From assembly GCA_024180945.1 (NCBI GenBank), contig JAKSGN010000033.1, forward strand, positions 2,108,001 through 2,172,000: a DNA stretch of 64,000 nt, written 5' to 3'. This document shows positions 10,904-24,700 of the stretch, in pieces (the stretch's first letter is position 1; every line of letters starts with the position of its first letter). Source of the stretch: Macrophomina tecta (lineage: Eukaryota > Ascomycota > Dothideomycetes > Botryosphaeriales > Botryosphaeriaceae). Below the pieces are notes generated by a model. The model was not told the DNA's origin and ran no database searches. It worked only from the letters and a program-made list of their open reading frames with translations. The position numbers were made by a program, and so were the translations under genes.

Positions 10904-13900
10904 TAAGCTACTAAGCTACTATAATATACTAAGTTTAATTATACTATTAATCTCGTTATAGGTTCTAAGCCACCGTTAATACCCCTATATAGACTCTCCT
11001 AATCCGAACTACGAATCCTTAGGAAATACATTAATAAGGCCTTAGAATGGGGGTAGATTAAATATAGTAAGTCGCCTATAGGCGCGCCTATTCTCTTTGC
11101 CCCTAAGGTAGACGGCACCATATAGTTATACATAGATTATAGGGGCCTAAATAAGGTTACGGTTAAAAATAGCTATTCTATACTACTAGTAGGTGAGCTG
11201 CTAGATCGTCTAAGCACCGTAAAGATCTTTACTAAACTAGACCTACGCGATACTTATTACTAAATCTATATAAAGGAAGGTAATAAGTAGAAAATAGTAT
11301 TTAAGATACATTACGGGTATTACGAGTACCTAGTTATACTATTTAGCTTAACTAACGCACCCGTAATCTTCTAGTCGTATATCTACCAAGCCCTAAAAGG
11401 CCTAGTAGACACGATTTACGTAGTATACTTAGATAATATACTTATATACTTAGCAGATAAGTCTTAGCACATTAAGCACGTTAAACGTATTCTCTATAGA
11501 TTACGTAATTAGAACCTCTACATAAAACTATCTAAATATAGCTTTTATATAAAGCACGTCGAGTTCCTAGGCTTTATCGTTACCCCCTAGGGGGTTGTTA
11601 TAGACCCTATAAGAGTCGAAGCTATTAAGGACTAGCTAGAGCCGTAAAGCTACCGTAATATTTAGGTTTTTCTAGGCTTTACCAACTTCTACAGGCACTT
11701 TATATAGAATTACTCCACGGTAATTTAACTACTAACTAGCTTACTAAAAGAAGCAGCCTAAGATTCTAATCTAGGAGCTAAACGAGCGCCGAAAAAGGGG
11801 CTAACTAAATAGTATAAGCCCTAGAAATAGCCCGTAGAAGTAAAGCAGGCGTTTAGTAGACTAAAAGTATACTTTATATAGGCTTCTATACTATAATACT
11901 ATAACCTAAATCTTCTAGTTATACTAATTACCAACGTATTAGACTATATCTACAGCGGCATCCTTCTCTAGCCGCTAGATAGAGAGGATAACTAGCGCTA
12001 TTAGTATCCCGTTATGTATTTTAGCTATAAGTTCACTAGTGCTAAAATACGGTACGATACCTACAATAAGAAACTCCACGCGATCGTATAGTACTTTAAG
12101 TATTAGAGGCCTTACCTAGTACATATATAGACGCCGGTACGGGTATTATCTAATTATAACAACCTATGTTATTTTATAACGACTAAGAGCCTCACGGCTT
12201 AATAAGCTCGGTACGCTAAAGTCTTAGCTAAATTCGATTTTAATATCGAATATAAGCCGGGTAAGTCTAATCTAGCGAACGCCCTTTCGAGGCGTCTAGA
12301 CTACGCCCTTAGCTTTAAGGAGGGTAACAAGCGCACCTACCTTAATACTATATTACCTATACTATAACGCAAACTCTAGATTTAGGGGTTAAGAGAACCC
12401 CTACGCACTACTAAAAACCCCGGCTAAGAGCACGAGAGAAACCTACGTATAAATAGCGGTAGTAATTACTAAACCGTCTTAGTCTATTCCATTACTTATA
12501 AGGAGCACGATAAGTTCGCTTATAAGAGCCTAGTACCTCCGGTATATACTTACTATGAGGGAGCTAGTATAAGCTTAGTATAAAGCTTCGTATCTTAGTC
12601 TATAGTAATAGTAGCCGCTATAACCGAAATAGCATTCGAAGCTACTCCTAAATTATTAGTTAATTTTATTCGCACTAAGTAACGAAGGGACGCCTTCTAC
12701 GTAGACGTATAAGAATAGCTTACGAAAAGAGTACTTTTAGCGTGCGATTAGTATATAATCGATGAGTAAGGACTCCTACGCTATAAAGAGCGGGTATACG
12801 TGCTAAAGTATACTCCGCTACGCGAGGAAATTCTACTTAGAAATTATAATAATTCGAGTAGTAGCTATTACGGCATCCGCCGCACCTAGAAGATGCTTTC
12901 TAGGAAGTACTACTAGAAAGGTATTACCGCGGACGTTAGAAAATATATATAAAGCTACAATACCTATTAACGTAATAAGGCTCGCCGGTATAAGCCGTAT
13001 AGGTTATTATAGCTACTGCTAGTAGCCGCTTAACCCTATAGGTACTACTCCCTTAATTTTATTACGGACTTGCTAGAATCTGTAGGGCGAAATAGTCGAG
13101 TATATAACGTAGTTCTCGTACTCATTAACCGTTTTACTAAATATATACATTACCTACTAGTTAGGAAGACGATTAATAGGGTAACGCTCGCGGATCTTAT
13201 CGTAAACGATGTCTTCGTATAATTTAGGCTGCCTAATAGCCTAGTCTTAGATAGGGGCTTAACGTTCACGAGCTAGTTCTAGAGCGAATTATACTATAAT
13301 CTTAGAATTAAGTATAGACTAAATACCTCCTTTTATCCGTAGATAGACGGCTAAATAGAGAGATAAAATTAGGAGTTAGAGGCGTATCTATGCTATTATA
13401 CCTTCTAGAACTAGTTAGACTAGATAAAGCTTCTCTAGTAGGCTTTACACGCCTATAATTAGAAAACCTACTCTTCTATAGGCTTTGCACTAGTTTAACT
13501 AGATACGGGGGTGGAACCTAACTTCTAGAATGGGGTTTAGGACAACCTTAATAGGAATCCCCTAACTAAATCGGCCGAAGCAGCCAAAAAGCACGCGAAA
13601 AGCATATAAAAAGTATAGAAATCGGCGGCGGAATCCCTCGGATACTCCTAGGAGCTCTAAACGAAATATTATAACCGGAACCGAACTAAAATATATTTTA
13701 ATATTAGATAACTAGTCCTTCTCTTAGTAAGGAATATTAAAACCAAACGGCCTTATAAGAAACTCGATAACTGTTACCTAGGGCTATTTCAGATCCTAAA
13801 GAAGATTAGCTCCTAGGCCTACCGCTTAGACTTACTATAATCTATATCCCGGCTATATACTATTTTTAACGTTGCATTGCTAGAAGCTTATACGGTAAGG

Positions 13901-14130
13901 CTAGGATTCTAACCGCCACTAGTCGAAGAAATCGACAATAGTAGATACTAGAAAGTCGAAGCCATAGTAGCCTATAAAGAAGGGCTACCAAGGTAATACC
14001 TACTTAAATAGCTCGGCTAGCCCTATAAATATAACGAGTAGAAGTAAGAAGAGGAGCTAGATAATTATAGAGAGCTTCTATAGGATTACCTTAAAAAAAA
14101 CCCTATTCCCTAGGACGTCCAGCTAAAATG
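10904..14130 (+). pseudogene. Element E RT, RNase H, integrase and chromodomain, RIP-inactivated
   Basis: Continues the E pol frame after the A insertion. Seen in order: the conserved PPLIPLYRLS region before RT; RT motif [15 protein letters not shown] around 11129-11170; YLDNILIY around 11434-11455 (one catalytic Asp changed to Asn); RNase H; integrase; and a C-terminal chromodomain at about 13954-14095 with the pattern EAIVAYK..LPR.YLLK.LG, where stops stand at expected Trp or Gln positions. The chromodomain identifies E as a chromovirus, a lineage whose integrase tail recognises histone marks. No intact frame remains. Confidence 0.88.
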
Positions 14131-14277
14131 CAAGCGAAATATAGGCGAAACGTAGGCTATAAGTAAGCCACGGCAAGGGCGCCCCCTAGGATTAAAGAAT
14201 AAGAAGAAATATTAGGGGAAATACTTAATTTATAAAGAAGGGCCCTAAAGAAGTATCTATTTTATATTTAAGCTATA

Positions 14278-14920
14278 CTAAAACCACCTCTTATTCGTAT
14301 TAGATATTCTCGTAAAGTACTTATTCTTAAACTCCTCGTTTACTACTTTATTAGTTAGCTTTATTAAGCTAACTCTATCTAGTCTAGCCTAATAACGCTG
14401 CTAATTCTTCGAGCATAATATATTACGCGTATGCTACTAGTTACTACGGCCGCTAGTAGCTGTAATCTCCTTCGCCTTCTACTTCTCGTATACCGATACC
14501 GCCTCTCCTAATGCACCGGCGTACTTATATAGTATAAGCACGTTCTTCTCTATAAACTCTAGCACCTTCTTATCGGGAGCGCCATCGAAGCTATCGTAAT
14601 AGAACGATAGTAAATTAGTAATATAGTAGAATTAAGGAGGAACCTAAAAATAAATTTTATTATTAGCAACGAGCATAAGCAGTATAAAAGCATATAGAAA
14701 GCATAAGAAAAGTAGGAGAAAAGTATACTTATCGGAGTATATTTATAACCACTCTTCGCACACTGATTACACTTAGTATGGGGTAGATCCTTAAAGCAGA
14801 TCTAGCGAAGCCCCCTAAGAAGCTCCGTAGGCATAAAATTAACCTATACTTTATCCTCGCGGTAGCGTATCGTGCCCTAGTAGCGCACGCAACGTATATA
14901 GTACACTACTACTAAACTAG
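14278..14920 (-). pseudogene. Antisense accessory ORF of element E, RIP-damaged
   Basis: Between the chromodomain and the 3' LTR the minus strand carries coding-like sequence. One part (about 14737-14920) ends with KCNQCAKSGYKY, a CxxC cluster whose last Cys appears mutated to Tyr. A GTATAC...GCTAAT...TTTTTAG interval (14644-14730) resembles an 85-bp intron. It is followed by a second frame (about 14278-14643) containing FEFI-like helical sequence with KNVLILYKYAG and ending at a TAG. Stops inside are TAG/TAA of RIP type. The two exons do not join in frame without a one-base shift, so the splice is unproven. Function unknown; the layout matches the antisense frames of the other gypsy elements here. 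Confidence 0.45.
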
Positions 14921-15611
14921 ACTACGGCTAAAGATAAGGAAGAAGCTTTACTATATTACTCGTAATAGGCGTCTACGAAAGCTTATCGTAGGAGTAACCC
15001 AAGTAAACGAAGCCGGAAGGGGTCTATATAGTAATAGTTATTTAGAAGGAAGGAGTAACAAAAAGGGTTAATATTAGTTAAAGACGTTTTAGTTAAAGAA
15101 GGGAAGCTAGATCTAAACTACGAAAATCTAGGGGGGTATAGAGGGTTATTATACCTATTAAAGCTATCGAAAAAAATAACCTCGTGCCCTATAAGCATTA
15201 TTAGCACGCGTAAGTCACTAATTAGTATATTCGCTAGTATTATCGTATAAGGCTAACTCCTATTATCCTTAATAGTAATAATACCCAATAATAAAGAAAA
15301 AACCGCGCTAACGTACTATTACCTACGTTTTCCGTATATATAGCATACCGCTAGCATTGCTAACAACCGCTTAGCGATATATTTTCTTATTTTTTTATTA
15401 ATTTATTATTCTTTATTTATTATTCGTAGTAATGGCTACGTAATAAGACTAATTCGCCTTGCTACGCAACGCCTATAGCTAATGTATAATACTACATTCT
15501 ATATAGTAATTAGGTGCACTCTTTTTCCTTACTAAAGGTTTTTTAATGAGGCACCAACATAATATCTTCTAATAGAAATTGGGGTGATTCCTACTAGAGG
15601 GGGGGGGGTAG

Positions 15612-15804
15612 TATTAGGATAATAGGCCCTAGTATACCCTTAGGGTGCTTATACCGTGCGTTCCACGTGCTTATTATGTGCTACGTACGGGCCCCTAGTA
15701 TATAACGCCACTAAGGGGTAAATCCTACACTACTAAGAATTCGTACCTAAGAATATACGACTCTTCTAAAGGCTCTTTACTTATAACTAGCCTATTTACT
15801 TACA
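15612..15804 (+). repeat. 3' LTR of element E (193 bp)
   Basis: Starts TATTAGGATAATAGG directly after a long G run and TAG, ends CTTACA, followed by the CTTTA duplication. Equal in length to the 5' LTR. Confidence 0.93.
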
Positions 15805-16862
15805 CTTTACATACTTTATTTTAGTTATTAAAAGTAGTTTTAAGGTTATTTATGAATTCTATATAGATATTAAAGATTTTTTTAGTCTTTTCTCGTCTTT
15901 TCTCGAGAGAGTATTTATTAGCTAGATAGTTACGAAGATATAGTTCTATTTATATCTCGGTTGTTTCTCTAAGATAGGTTAATACGAAGAGCACTACTTT
16001 AGTATTATTATTAAACTATACTTAGTTAAACTAAAGATAATATTTTATCTAAAATAGAAAAAATTAGAGCTTCTTTTTATTTTTATTAAACTTCTTAGGT
16101 ACTGTTACTTTAATCTTAATAGCATTTCGCTTTATTATATACTTAATTAGTTAAGCGTTTTAAGCCTTTAGCTTTTTAATAAGCTATAAGAGCTTAGCTC
16201 TAGTAGGCTTTATTTACTATATGGGCTAAGCTAGCCCCTAGATATTCTAAATCTAATTCTCGGCCGGGTTAATCTCTATTTAAGATTCTAGTACTATTAC
16301 TATTTTCTAAACTTATTAGGAAATAATACCTTATTTAATAAGACTTAATTTTAGAGCCTTTCTCTTCTTATAAAAATAGTAGTTAAAGTATAACGAGTAG
16401 GCCTTTATCTCTAAGAATCTAAATACTAAAGAGAGAGAAAATCTATTAAGAAAGTTTTCTTAAGTAGATATAAGAAGAGGGTAAGAGTAAATTAAATACG
16501 TAATAAGACTAAGTACTACGTATAAAGGCCGTATTACTAATAATATATAAATTATTATTAAAGTTAACTACAAAGGTTAAAGCTATCTAAGAAGTATAGT
16601 TTATATATAAGTAGAAAAGTATATATAATCTATATATTTAGTAGATATATTATACTTAACCGCTACTTCTTCTAAGCGCGGTAAAGTAACTAAGCGAGAG
16701 TACTTAATAAACTCTATTTACTTATCTATCTTAGTAAATAAACGGGTGGGTCTAACTAATTATAGAGATTATATAATCTCGAATTCTTATATTCTCGACT
16801 TTTATCGCTTCTAGCGGGGCTAATTTTTAACTTTCTTAATCTATAGAGGCTGCGCCGTAATA
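15805..16862 (-). mobile_element. Ty3/gypsy B'' resumed: gag start and 5' LTR
   Basis: Continues the minus-strand gypsy interrupted at 354. It aligns with B' from about 24350 to 24920 (gag start). Its 5' LTR is 16389-16862, beginning (plus-strand reading) TATAACGAGTAGG and ending GCGCCGTAATA, 474 bp. The middle of this LTR differs from the 488-bp LTRs of B and B', so it is a subfamily variant. Fully RIPped. Confidence 0.82.
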
Positions 16863-17547
16863 CCTAGTAAGTTCCTTAGACTTAGCTATAATAATAGGCG
16901 ATATAAAGATCGTATAGAGTAACTAGTAAAAGGTATTAAGAAATATATCTTATAAAACTTTAATATATTAATATAGTAAAGGATTATAAAGTTAATACTT
17001 AACTATAATAGGGTGAGACTATTATATTCTACTATCGTAGTAGATATTTAAGAAGAATACTCGTATTTAAGATTACTAAGGTACCTTAAAGTACCTAATA
17101 TAAATTAATTCTATACTACTTATTCTTTACTCTAGAAGTAATCCGTATCGATTAGAGCTATAAGTTTTCGTATAGCCTTAAGTTATCTAGTACTTCTAGA
17201 TGGTTAAATTCGTTATCTATTCTTATAGGCAGTATAGTTCCCTATATTTTATAGAATATAAAAGATTAATCTATATCTTATCTAATAGCGGAGTATAGCT
17301 CTCTTAGTATAATTCTATTAGAAAGTATTTTTTTTTTATATTTAGCTAAATCTTTCTCTCTCGTAAGCCTTTAAGAGCTATAGCTAAAGTTATAGCTAAT
17401 TAGTTTTATTTTTATAAACTACTTAGTATTACTACGTATTCTACCTATATAAATATATTAGTACTTAGTATAATAGCGTTAATATATTTATACGTCCCTC
17501 TCTCTTACGTATACTATGTAGAAAAAGTATTTAGTAGTATTTTTATA
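16863..17547. other. AT-rich RIP-like sequence, no feature recognised
   Basis: 685 bp between the B'' LTR and the B' 3' LTR. It has the same TA-rich composition as the neighbouring RIPped repeats, so it is probably an old repeat, but I find no matching copy in the window and no readable frame. Its last five bases, TTATA, are the target duplication of B'. Confidence 0.5.
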
Positions 17548-18035
17548 TATAATGAGCGGGCCTCTACCTCTAAGAATTTAAATACTAAAAAGAAGAGAAA
17601 ATCTATTAAAGAATTTTCTTAAGTAGGTATAAGAAGAGAGTAAGAGTAAATTAAATACATAATAAGACTAAGTACTATATATAAAGACCGTATTACTAAT
17701 AGAGTCTAAATTCTATTATTAAAGTTAACTATGAAGGTTAAAGCTATCTAAAAAGTATAGTTCATATATAAGTAGAAAAGCGTATATAATCTAGTTATAC
17801 TATTACGAGTCTAGCTCTAGAGGGCTTAAGATAAGCTGTTATAAGCTTAGCTTATAAGGGCTTAGTAGGTCCGTTCTTAGATACTTACGTATTAAGCTAC
17901 GTAATCCCTTCTTTTCTTTAGAATTTCTTATAGAATATTCTTTTCTTTCTTATTTTCTATACTATAGAGGCTACGCCGTAATAAGAATATTTTTTTCTTT
18001 CTTATTTCTTATACTATAGAGACTACGCTATAATA
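17548..18035 (-). repeat. 3' LTR of element B' (488 bp)
   Basis: Plus-strand reading starts TATAATGAGCGGGCC and ends GACTACGCTATAATA, the reverse complement of an LTR that begins TGTTACGGCG in its less mutated partner. It contains two RIPped copies of the 52-bp terminal repeat also seen in the 5' LTR. Confidence 0.9.
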
Positions 18036-18139
18036 CTATTCTCTCTTTTAGAATCTTCGGCCTAAAGATTTTTTTTACGTGGCTATATCTTTTTATTTTG
18101 TAGGGTTTTTATATTATTTCTTATTATAGATTTTTATTA

Positions 18140-18790
18140 TACTATCTAAACGTTTTTTTACTAATAGTTTTAAGCCTTTTATTAAGCGGCTATATCGTAC
18201 TATAATATATTATTAGGACTTATTGCGTTATATTCTTTAGAATAGCATAGAGATAATTTCTTATACTTACTATCTAGAGTACTATACCGTATACTTTATC
18301 TTAGAGGATAATTTCTCTATTTATAGTGCCTACTTAAAGGTGCATTACACGGGTTACAATATTACGAAAGTAAGTATCTCGGGTTATAAATATTATATTA
18401 TTTTATTTTATTCTCCTAACTAACTTTCGTAGTAGATTATTTAGACTAAGAGTTCGATTATATTACTATCGAGAAAGATACTACTTTAGAAAAGTTAGTA
18501 CGTCTATATAAGTAGCGTTACTTTCTTTAGAAGCGTAGGTCTAAGATAATTTAGTAAGAGTTTATATTATTAGAAGAGTTAGAGAAGACTAAGACGTTTA
18601 GTTCGTCTAGAAGTTTTTCTAATTTTAAGAGTTCTAAGGGTCGGTCCTTATTAAAATAGCTACATTATAAGTTAATAAATTCTACTACGTTATAGGCTAA
18701 TTGTACTAGTTCTACTAGAAAATCTATACTAAATATAAGGTCTCTACGTTCTTTTAAATCTATAAATCTTACTCGTTTATTTTAGTTTAT
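18140..18790 (+). pseudogene. Antisense accessory ORF of element B', RIP-damaged
   Basis: On the plus strand, antisense to B' pol, a long frame is broken only by TAG/TAA. Its first part includes YSAYLKV and SGYKY (18378-18396), where Tyr codons sit at likely former Cys positions. On the same strand follow a CTAAC branch point and a TTTCGTAG acceptor (AG at 18431-18432). After it comes a charged helical stretch, FDYITIEKDTTLEKLVRLYK (about 18450-18512), then basic and Ser-rich sequence to about 18790. The donor site is not settled; a GTAAGTAT at 18370 is one candidate. The YSAY, SG..KY and LxRLYK motifs are shared with the antisense frame of gypsy B. Function unknown. Confidence 0.5.
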
Positions 18791-18799
18791 AACGGATCT

Positions 18800-21700
18800 A
18801 CTAGTTCTTAAAGGTTTTTCGTTATTCTTATTTAGAAACGACCTCGTCTTTATAGAAGATTAAGATTTTAGTAATAGAATTCTATAACTAGGTCTAGATA
18901 TATATTGTTCTTTAGTATCTACTAGTTATCTTCGTTCCTATATTTTTTCTATTTAATAAGATATTTAAGCTAATAACTAAACTACTTATAGTCTAGAATC
19001 TTTTTAACTAGGTACTAGGTTTTTTTAGTATTAGAATTTTTTAGTATAATCTCTTCTTAGGTTTCTAGAATAGTAGTATTTTCTAGTACTAGCTCGAGTA
19101 ATACTACGTAGAAGATAAAGTTTATTTATATATTAGATAATTTAAGTTAATATATAACTTCTCTAAGTTTTTTTATAATTTCGAATAGATTAATTTTTTT
19201 AAAATCTAATTTATCACTCGGTCGCTTTAATTTAATATTTTTTATAAGAAGGTATACTTTATCTTCTCTTTTAAAGTTTAATGCTACCTAGTACCGTCTA
19301 TTATAGTATTTAGATATTATAATTCATATATATTTAAGGTCGAGGCTAATAGCTTTATATAGTTCTCTTAGCTATTTAGCCTTAAGAACGCCTTTCTAGA
19401 CTAATTTTCTACTTAAAATAGTTTCTCTATATATATCTAGTTTAAACCTATAGTTAGTAAAGAATAGGGATATATTAGTTAACTCTTATTTAGCGCTATT
19501 ATAGGCGAATTATACTATAGATAGCTATATAGCCTAGTTATTCTATAGATAGTTAATATAATAGCGAAGATATTATTCGAGAGTCCGGTTTATTCGTTCT
19601 ATCTAGCCATTAGTTTATGCGTATATTATTATAGAGAGCTTATTTTTTACTCTAAGCTAGCGCGTAAGTATTTACTAAAATTTTAATTTTATTAGCTTAT
19701 TCTTATCTAAGACTAATACTTCCAGTATTCCACGATCCGCGAAGATATATCGAAGAAATATATAGACTAGCTATTCTATATTTAATACCTCTAGATAGGG
19801 TAAAAAGAGTACGTACTTCATAAATCTATTAATAAAGACTAGGATTAAGTCGTACTTAACTTCTATAACTAAATCTCTAGACTTAGATAGCTTCGTAATA
19901 AAGTCTAGCATAATTTATTACTATAGTCATTTTAGAACTTCTAGGGGTTATAGTTATTTATATAGGGCGTACGTTACGGCTTTACTTCGGATATAAAGGT
20001 CGTATTATAAGACTATATACTAGACTATCTTTTATAATTCTAGAAAGTAGAAGTTTTATGTAATTCTCTTAGTCGTTCTATTAATACCCTAATATCTATA
20101 TGCGGGTACTATATATATATTTTTAATAAGTACTTCTCGTAGTCTTATTAGAATATAAATTAATCTTTTAAAGAGAAGCGTTTCTTTTCTATCTTAAGTA
20201 ATATGCAGGTTATTCTTAAGCGCTAAAAGTTTCTATATAAAGAAGTTTTAAACGTATACTTCTTAAATCTTCTAATACTATAGGTTTAACTCGATACGAA
20301 GTATTAAAAAAGACTATCTAGTAAGAGTAAGTAATCTATCGCTTATTTACTATAATACTATAGGTTACGGCTTAATTCTTTCTTCTATATAGTCTACCCT
20401 CTTACTAAGTGTATTAGTAGTAGCGTTATTTATACCTTTTCTATATATAATCTTAAAATTATAGAATACTAATTTTTATAACTAGCGAATTTATCATCAG
20501 TTTAGCTTCTTAGTTATAGTAAAGTGCGTAAGATTCTAATAGTTATAATATACTATTATCTATTAGTTAGCTTTTTTTAGATAGTATCTCTAGTACTTAA
20601 ATACTAAGATAATAGCTAAGAGTTTTTTATTATAAGTATTATAGTTAAGCTCTACTAGGGTATACTTTTTTAAGTAGAATATAATTAGATACTATCTATC
20701 TTTATTATTAGGCTAGCTAAGATATACTTCTAGAACGAATTTTAACGTATTAGTTTCTACTTTAATTAGTTTATCAGGATTATATATCTCTAAGACGGAT
20801 ACTTTATAAAATATTCTCTTTAGTAAATTAAAGACTTACTACTAATTATTTCTTTATTAGAAGTTATACTTCTTCTAAGTAAGTTATATTAGAAATTTTA
20901 TAATCTTTAAATAGTTCTAGATAAACTTTCTATAGAAGTTAGCGAATTTAAGAAAGAACTATACTTTCTTAATCGTTTTTAGTACTAGCTATTCTCTAAT
21001 AGAGTTTAGTTTCGAGTCGTCTATATCGATATATTCGGGAGTAATAATAAAGCCTAAGAATTTTATTCTTTATATATGCTACTCGTATTTATTAGATATA
21101 ATAGTTAGGTTCTTAGCTTAAAGGGTTTCTAGAATCTTTTTAATATACTTCTTATATTTCTTAAGTATTTCTAAGAAGATAAGAATATTATTAAAGTAAG
21201 CTAAATAGAAAATATCTAAGTATTCGTATAGTATATCGTTAATAAGCGACTAAAATATTACTAGCGCGTTAGTAAGCCTAAATAGTATTACTATATACTT
21301 ATAGAGTTTTAGCCTTATTTTAAAGATTATCTTCTATTCTTTCCCTTCTTTAATTCTAACTAAGTAATAATCTTTTCTAAGGTTTAGTTTTATAAAGTAC
21401 TTTATATTTCCTAACTTATTCTAAAGCTTATTAATATATAAAAGCGGGTATCGGTTCTTAATCGTAATATTATTAAGTTATTAATAGTTAATATAGAGGC
21501 GTAACTTACTATTCTTCTTTAGAATAAAAAGAATTAAATATCTAGCTAATAATATAGATAGCTAAATATATTCTTATTTAAGATTCTTCTTAATATATTT
21601 TCTTAAAGCCTCTATCTTTTTCTTTAATAAGAAGTAGATAAGCTTATAAGCCGGTTTTATTTTTAGCTTAAGTAGAATCTTATAGTTCTATAGTTAATAT

Positions 21701-24700
21701 TTAGGTAAGTCTTTCTTTCTCCTTTCTTAGTAAATAGTAACTAAGTTCTAATACTCTTTAGGTATCATTTCTATTTTTAGGATTAGAGGTATTTTTTATA
21801 GTTATTACTATATTTTTAAACTATTATATTATTCTTTTTTAATCTTTATAGAATTATCTTTTTTAATAAAAGTTAAATAGTTCTTATTCTTTAGCTTTTT
21901 TTATTAGGCCCTAGCTAGTACTCTCTATTATATCACTAGTAAGGGTTTAATATATATAAGATAGACCTATTATTCTTAGCGTTATATATACCTAAATATT
22001 TCTTTTAAGATTATCTAGACATCTACTAGAGATTCTAGGGCTACTAATTACTTTCGCGAAGCTTTACTCTTAGTCTTATACTTTCTCTGCATAGTCTTTT
22101 ATAATAAGTATTATACCTAATTTTTAAGAATACTTAACTTAGTAGAGCTTACTTCGCTTAAGATACTATATTTTACTAAGAAGGCGGTATCTTATATACT
22201 ATAGTTCTAGTTTTATCTTAGGCCTTTTTTAAGGTTGCTGTTAATACTACTATTACTAGACCTTATATTATTATTTAAGTTTTACGTTTCTTCTAATAAT
22301 TTAAGGGTATTATTTCGCTTAGTAGAGCTTATTTCTATAATAGAATTATATTTTACTAAGGAGGCTTCGCCTTCTATATCGTAGTTCTAGTTTTAACTTA
22401 TACTATTATCGGAGTCGCCTATATAGCCACCGCTCTTAGGCCTTACGCTAGCTACTTCTCATTTTATAGTAGATAGAAATCTTTATAGGGTGTTTATTAA
22501 CCCGTTTTCTATATATAAACTAAATTTTTATAGAAGGTTATTAATCTCTTTTTAAAAGATAATTTCGTCTTTTTTACTAAAGTTAAAGATAGGTTTCTAT
22601 ATTTAGATCTAGGATATATCTAGAATAATATTATATCTAGAAATACGTTAGACGTTAAGAGAGATTTATTTCTAATAGTTTTTAATTTAAAAGGTTACTT
22701 TCTTTATTTTTATCTTTATTTAGCCTTCTCTATAGGCTACTTAGAAACTATTAAATCTACTAAGAAAATATGATTTCTATTTCTTTTAATAAGGGATATT
22801 TCTTCTTTATATAAGCTTATTATAGATAAAGTTCCCGCTTAATTCTATATTAATTAGAATTCTAGTAGATACTTTATTAAGTATCTCTTATATTTTAAAT
22901 TACTTTTAGAGATTTAGTTTAGTAAGAGTTTTTATTTCCAATATATATAATACTATATAAAGGGACCTAGACTATAGTTCTTAAGTCGATTCTAATATTA
23001 TAGAGCCGTCTAGTTTTTTAGCTTTAGATAGCTATAGACTTTACTATATATATAGTCTTTCTATTTATTAACTTAAAGGTATACTTATTTCTAGTTAGTC
23101 TATTTATTAGTATATAACTATTTTCGCTAGTAGACTATATTCTTTCGTACTTAGTATTAGAAAGCTAGTATATTAAGTTTCTCATTTAGTATCTACTAGA
23201 GTATATAGTTCTAGATAGTTACTATACTATACTAATAAAGAATTCTTACTAACTCTTAGAGAAAATTATAGTTTACTTATTATCGAGCTATTATTTCTTA
23301 ATAATAGAGTATTACGAGCGCGGTTTTTTTTATAATAATAAGTTTATACTTCTTTTTATCTTATTTAATTTAGGTTTTCTAGAGGGTTCCTTAGCACTAT
23401 ATTTATAGTATTATAAGGGCTAACCTTTTCTTGTAAAAAATCTAGATTATCTAGATAAGTTAATTACTTTTATTCGTTATCTCTATGCTAATTCTATACT
23501 TAATAGTAAGACGCTCGAGTTTTAAAAGAATTATAGAATTTAGTATAGCTTTTACTTTATTATTTATCGAGTTATATAGTTCTTTAGTTTTACTATTTAC
23601 GAGCTCTTCGTCTAAGAAAAAGCTATTAATAAAATTATTAGTCTTAATAACTTCTTCGTTTCTAGTTATTATACCGAATTATCGCAGTTTATAGGGGTAC
23701 TATTTTAATATATCTTTACTACTTTAGTATATCTAGTAGTTATCGTCGTAGTAGGCCGTCTAGTATAGTATATTATAGTTATCTTAGCGGGATACTACTA
23801 ATACTTCGTATTAAGTACTTAAGGTCTACTTTCTATCTTTCTTATTATAAGGGTTCTACGGGTACTTAGAAGAGAAGTACTTATTACTTTTATAGATAAT
23901 ATAGAGTTAATTCTTATAGCGTTACTTTTACTTATTTATCTAGTTTAGATTAGATTTTTTAGGCTTTTTATTACTATTTTAACTATTATTATTATCCTTC
24001 TTAGAATTCTATTAGTTAGTCGCGTTAAGGGCTATAGCATCTTTATCTTTAAGGGTTATTCTTTTATAGTGAGGTTTTAAGATATTAGCTTATTAAGAAC
24101 CTATCTTTTATTCGTATATATAACTATTAATTTAGGACGTAAGGTTTACTATCTTCTAAAAGATAGACGGGTATTTATATATAATTATATTCTTCTTAAC
24201 TTCTTTCTTTAGGCTTTTATAGAAGAGGTCGCGGAAAGTCTTATCTAACTATTTAAGATAGGCTATAAGTTATTAAAACTTAGTTATATAGATAGCTATA
24301 GATTCTAGTTATTTAACGGTTATAATATTATTAGAGGCTTTATAGACTTTATCTTAATTATTAAAAGTAGCCCTAAGGTTATCTATAAATCCCGTATAGG
24401 TATTAAAGATTTTTTTAGTCTTTTCCTATCTCTTCTTAAGAGAGTGTTTATTAGCTAGATAGTCGTAAAGATATAGTTCTATTTATACCTCTACCATTTC
24501 TCTAAGGTAAGTTAATACGAAGAGTACTTTCTTAGCGTTACTATTAAATTACGCTTAATTAAACTAGAGGTAGCATTATATCTAGAGTAGAAATAATTAA
24601 AGCTTTTTTTTATTTCTATTAAACTTCTCGGGTGCCGCTATTTTAATCTTAGTAGCGCTTTACTTTATTGTATATTTAATTAGTCGAGCGTTCTAAGTCT

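Larger units (their letters stand above)
355..15804 (+). mobile_element. Ty3/gypsy chromovirus E, full length, RIPped, carrying nested insertions
   Basis: Complete LTR retrotransposon with two 193-bp LTRs, a purine-rich tract (a run of G at about 15595-15611) just before the 3' LTR, and a perfect 5-bp target duplication CTTTA (350-354 and 15805-15809). Without the nested element A and one of its TSD copies it is about 7.8 kb. Order of domains on the plus strand is gag, protease/RT, RNase H, integrase, chromodomain, which is Ty3/gypsy chromovirus order. All frames are broken by TAG/TAA codons of the type RIP makes from CAG, CAA and TGG. It inserted into gypsy B'' and later received solo LTR D and element A. 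Confidence 0.93.

Noticed and set aside
15595..15611. Long G run as a possible quadruplex or assembly artefact
   Set aside because: It sits directly before the 3' LTR where the polypurine tract belongs, like the G runs at 10107-10120 and 43829-43838.
23485..23694. Plus-strand 69-codon frame with hydrophobic sequence, also on minus at 38250-38459
   Set aside because: Both are antisense shadows of the same gag/protease-proximal region of gypsy B' and B; the AT-rich RIPped DNA makes Leu/Ile-rich frames by itself.
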